Below are positions 7,326 to 7,860 of a DNA stretch of 7,860 bases, in pieces (position 1 is the stretch's first letter; every line of letters begins with the position of its first letter). A program made the position numbers and the translations under genes. Origin of the DNA: Actinomycetota bacterium (GTDB taxonomy: Bacteria; Actinomycetota; Actinomycetes; S36-B12; UBA10799); contig JAUPKM010000125.1 in assembly GCA_030837445.1 (NCBI GenBank), positions 1 through 7,860 on the forward strand, read 5' to 3'. Below the pieces are notes generated by a model, which was given only the letters and a program-made list of their open reading frames with translations, searched no databases and was not told where the DNA came from.

Positions 7326-7363
7326 TCTGCGGACTGCGATGTGCCAGTCGGGGGGTCCGCGGG
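7326..7363 (+). promoter_or_regulatory. Potential leader stem-loop with an alternative pairing
   Basis: GCGGAC (7329-7334) pairs with GTCCGC (7355-7360), extendable outward by U-G, C-G and U-G pairs to about nine pairs (7326-7334 with 7355-7363). A competing hairpin uses GACTG (7332-7336) with CAGTC (7345-7349). The two share bases 7332-7334 and cannot both form. Confidence 0.45.
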
Positions 7364-7364
7364 G

Positions 7365-7384
7365 GGTCGTCTCGGGAGCCGACC
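7365..7384 (+). promoter_or_regulatory. GC-rich stem-loop in the leader region
   Basis: GGTCG (7365-7369) pairs with CGACC (7380-7384), with an inner CTC/GAG (7371-7373 with 7376-7378) across one mismatch. The following TATCTT is only partly T-rich. It could be a second terminator after dxs or part of a folded leader. Confidence 0.45.
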
Positions 7385-7429
7385 TATCTTCGTACAGCGG
7401 ATTCAACGCGGAAACGCACCATAGTAAAG

Positions 7430-7497
7430 GATTCTTCGCAGTCGAGTGGTCAAGAACAGGAAAATCTTGTGCCGCCCACCTCGCAGGATCCGGAATC
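7430..7497 (+). promoter_or_regulatory. Long imperfect stem-loop before the secreted-protein gene
   Basis: Three nested pairings stack towards one loop: GATTC (7430-7434) with GAATC (7493-7497); CGAGTGG (7443-7449) with CCACCTCG (7476-7483, one bulged C); and CAAGA (7451-7455) with TCTTG (7465-7469) around a 9-base A-rich loop. It ends 41 bases before the ribosome site of the next gene, a position fit for control of translation. I do not recognise it as a known riboswitch class. Confidence 0.4.
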
Positions 7498-7537
7498 GGT
7501 GCACTGCCGCGGAGTCCACAGTCCTGTTGTCGAGGCT

Positions 7538-7544
7538 AGGAAAG
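7538..7544 (+). promoter_or_regulatory. Ribosome binding site of the secreted-protein gene
   Basis: AGGAAAG ends two bases before ATG 7547, with its AGG core six bases from the start. It supports ATG 7547 over the in-frame TTG 7616. Confidence 0.7.
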
Positions 7545-7546
7545 CA

Positions 7547-7860
7547 ATGACCAATCGCTGTCACACCCCCGCAGGTTCAGACCATTCGGACAACGTTGAG
7601 ACCTCGAGTGGATCGTTGATCGATCGACGTTCGCGCACCCGGCTGTTCGCCGCCGGACTGGCGGGCGTCTGCGTGGCCACCGGACTCGGCGTGCTCGGGA
7701 CGACACCGGCCGCAGCGAACTACCCCGAGCCGGCTCCGACTGCCGGCTCCGGCGTCTCGGCGAAGTCCTATCCCAGCGAGAAGGCGCCTTGGTGGTGCCG
7801 GTCTGTGCCGGCCCCGAGCGACACCCTTCGGGTGTCCGCAGTGGTCGGCCAGTTGTGTCG
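7547..7860 (+). CDS. Putative secreted or surface protein, N-terminal part (3' end outside window)
   Basis: The first 104 residues are visible. A polar leader of about 32 residues ends in DRRSRTR, followed by a hydrophobic segment (residues 33-53, LFAAGLAGVCVATGLGVLG) and a PAAAN stretch, giving a likely signal peptidase I site after A56 or A57. The N-region is long. The paired arginines R27-R28 hint at Tat export, but the residues after them do not fit the usual RRxFL pattern, so Sec is equally possible. The next ~20 residues are rich in Pro, Ala, Ser and Gly (a linker), then comes APWWCRSVPAPSDTL with W82, W83 and C84, and a further cysteine at 104 that might form a disulfide. I cannot name the family from this fragment; a cell-wall hydrolase or resuscitation factor is only a guess from the architecture. 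The gene has its own long leader and is probably transcribed apart from dxs. Confidence 0.75.
   Translation, partial: MTNRCHTPAGSDHSDNVETSSGSLIDRRSRTRLFAAGLAGVCVATGLGVLGTTPAAANYPEPAPTAGSGVSAKSYPSEKAPWWCRSVPAPSDTLRVSAVVGQLC

Larger units (their letters stand above)
7253..7546. other. 294-base intergenic region with no supported gene; structured leader of the secreted-protein gene
   Basis: Between dxs and the next start I find no credible coding frame. The region is less GC-rich in its middle (about 7385-7470) than the genes. It holds a phased TTACTC repeat at 7282-7298, two runs of six G at 7350-7355 and 7361-7366, and at least three potential hairpins (listed separately). A TATCTT at 7385-7390 fits the TAnnnT -10 pattern, but I see no good -35. 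The length and pairing potential suggest a promoter plus a long untranslated leader for the gene at 7547. Confidence 0.6.

Noticed and set aside
7339..7539. 66-residue + strand frame in the gap after dxs
   Set aside because: No ribosome site, composition unlike the neighbouring proteins, and it ends within the ribosome site of the next gene.
7253..7546. ydaO-type (cyclic di-AMP), cobalamin or thiamine riboswitch
   Set aside because: I looked for their conserved core sequences and did not see them; only generic hairpins are present.
1..7860. Mobile elements, CRISPR, tRNA/rRNA, toxin-antitoxin or defence genes
   Set aside because: No transposase or integrase motifs, no spaced repeats, no cloverleaf or rRNA signatures; the window is a housekeeping locus.

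Overview
This window reads as chromosome from a high-GC actinobacterium. GC is high throughout, third codon positions are G/C-rich, one recognised gene starts with GTG, and the proteins match the actinobacterial style of their families. All six genes lie on the + strand. I see no insertion sequence, phage gene, tRNA, rRNA, CRISPR array or toxin-antitoxin pair. The codon choice and gene spacing look like a stable housekeeping locus, not an acquired island.

Layout: (1) positions 1-778 hold the 3' part of a gene for an APC-superfamily permease whose cytosolic C-terminal domain resembles KimA-type potassium transporters. (2) An RNA m5U methyltransferase of the TrmA/RlmD family runs to 2150; its start is ambiguous and probably overlaps the permease end. 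(3) After 75 bases comes a complete aconitase (2226-4877). (4) Seven bases later is a 132-residue protein of unknown function (4885-5283). (5) A 73-base gap with a promoter-like hexamer and a GC hairpin leads into dxs (5357-7252), which encodes 1-deoxy-D-xylulose-5-phosphate synthase. (6) A 294-base gap rich in potential RNA hairpins precedes the start of a secreted or surface protein gene (7547 onward) that runs off the window.

How the genes fit together: permease and methyltransferase appear to be one transcription unit. Aconitase and the small gene after it are nearly contiguous and probably co-transcribed. dxs may be read from this unit as well as from its own promoter; it makes DXP for isoprenoids and also feeds thiamine and pyridoxal synthesis in many bacteria. 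A strong inverted repeat over the dxs stop codon probably marks the end of the run. The secreted-protein gene looks independent, with a long structured leader.

I found no clear new multi-gene system. The items most worth a second look are the structured 294-base leader before the secreted protein, with mutually exclusive pairings, and the uncharacterised gene between aconitase and dxs. Functional names rest on motifs read by eye; no database search was possible.
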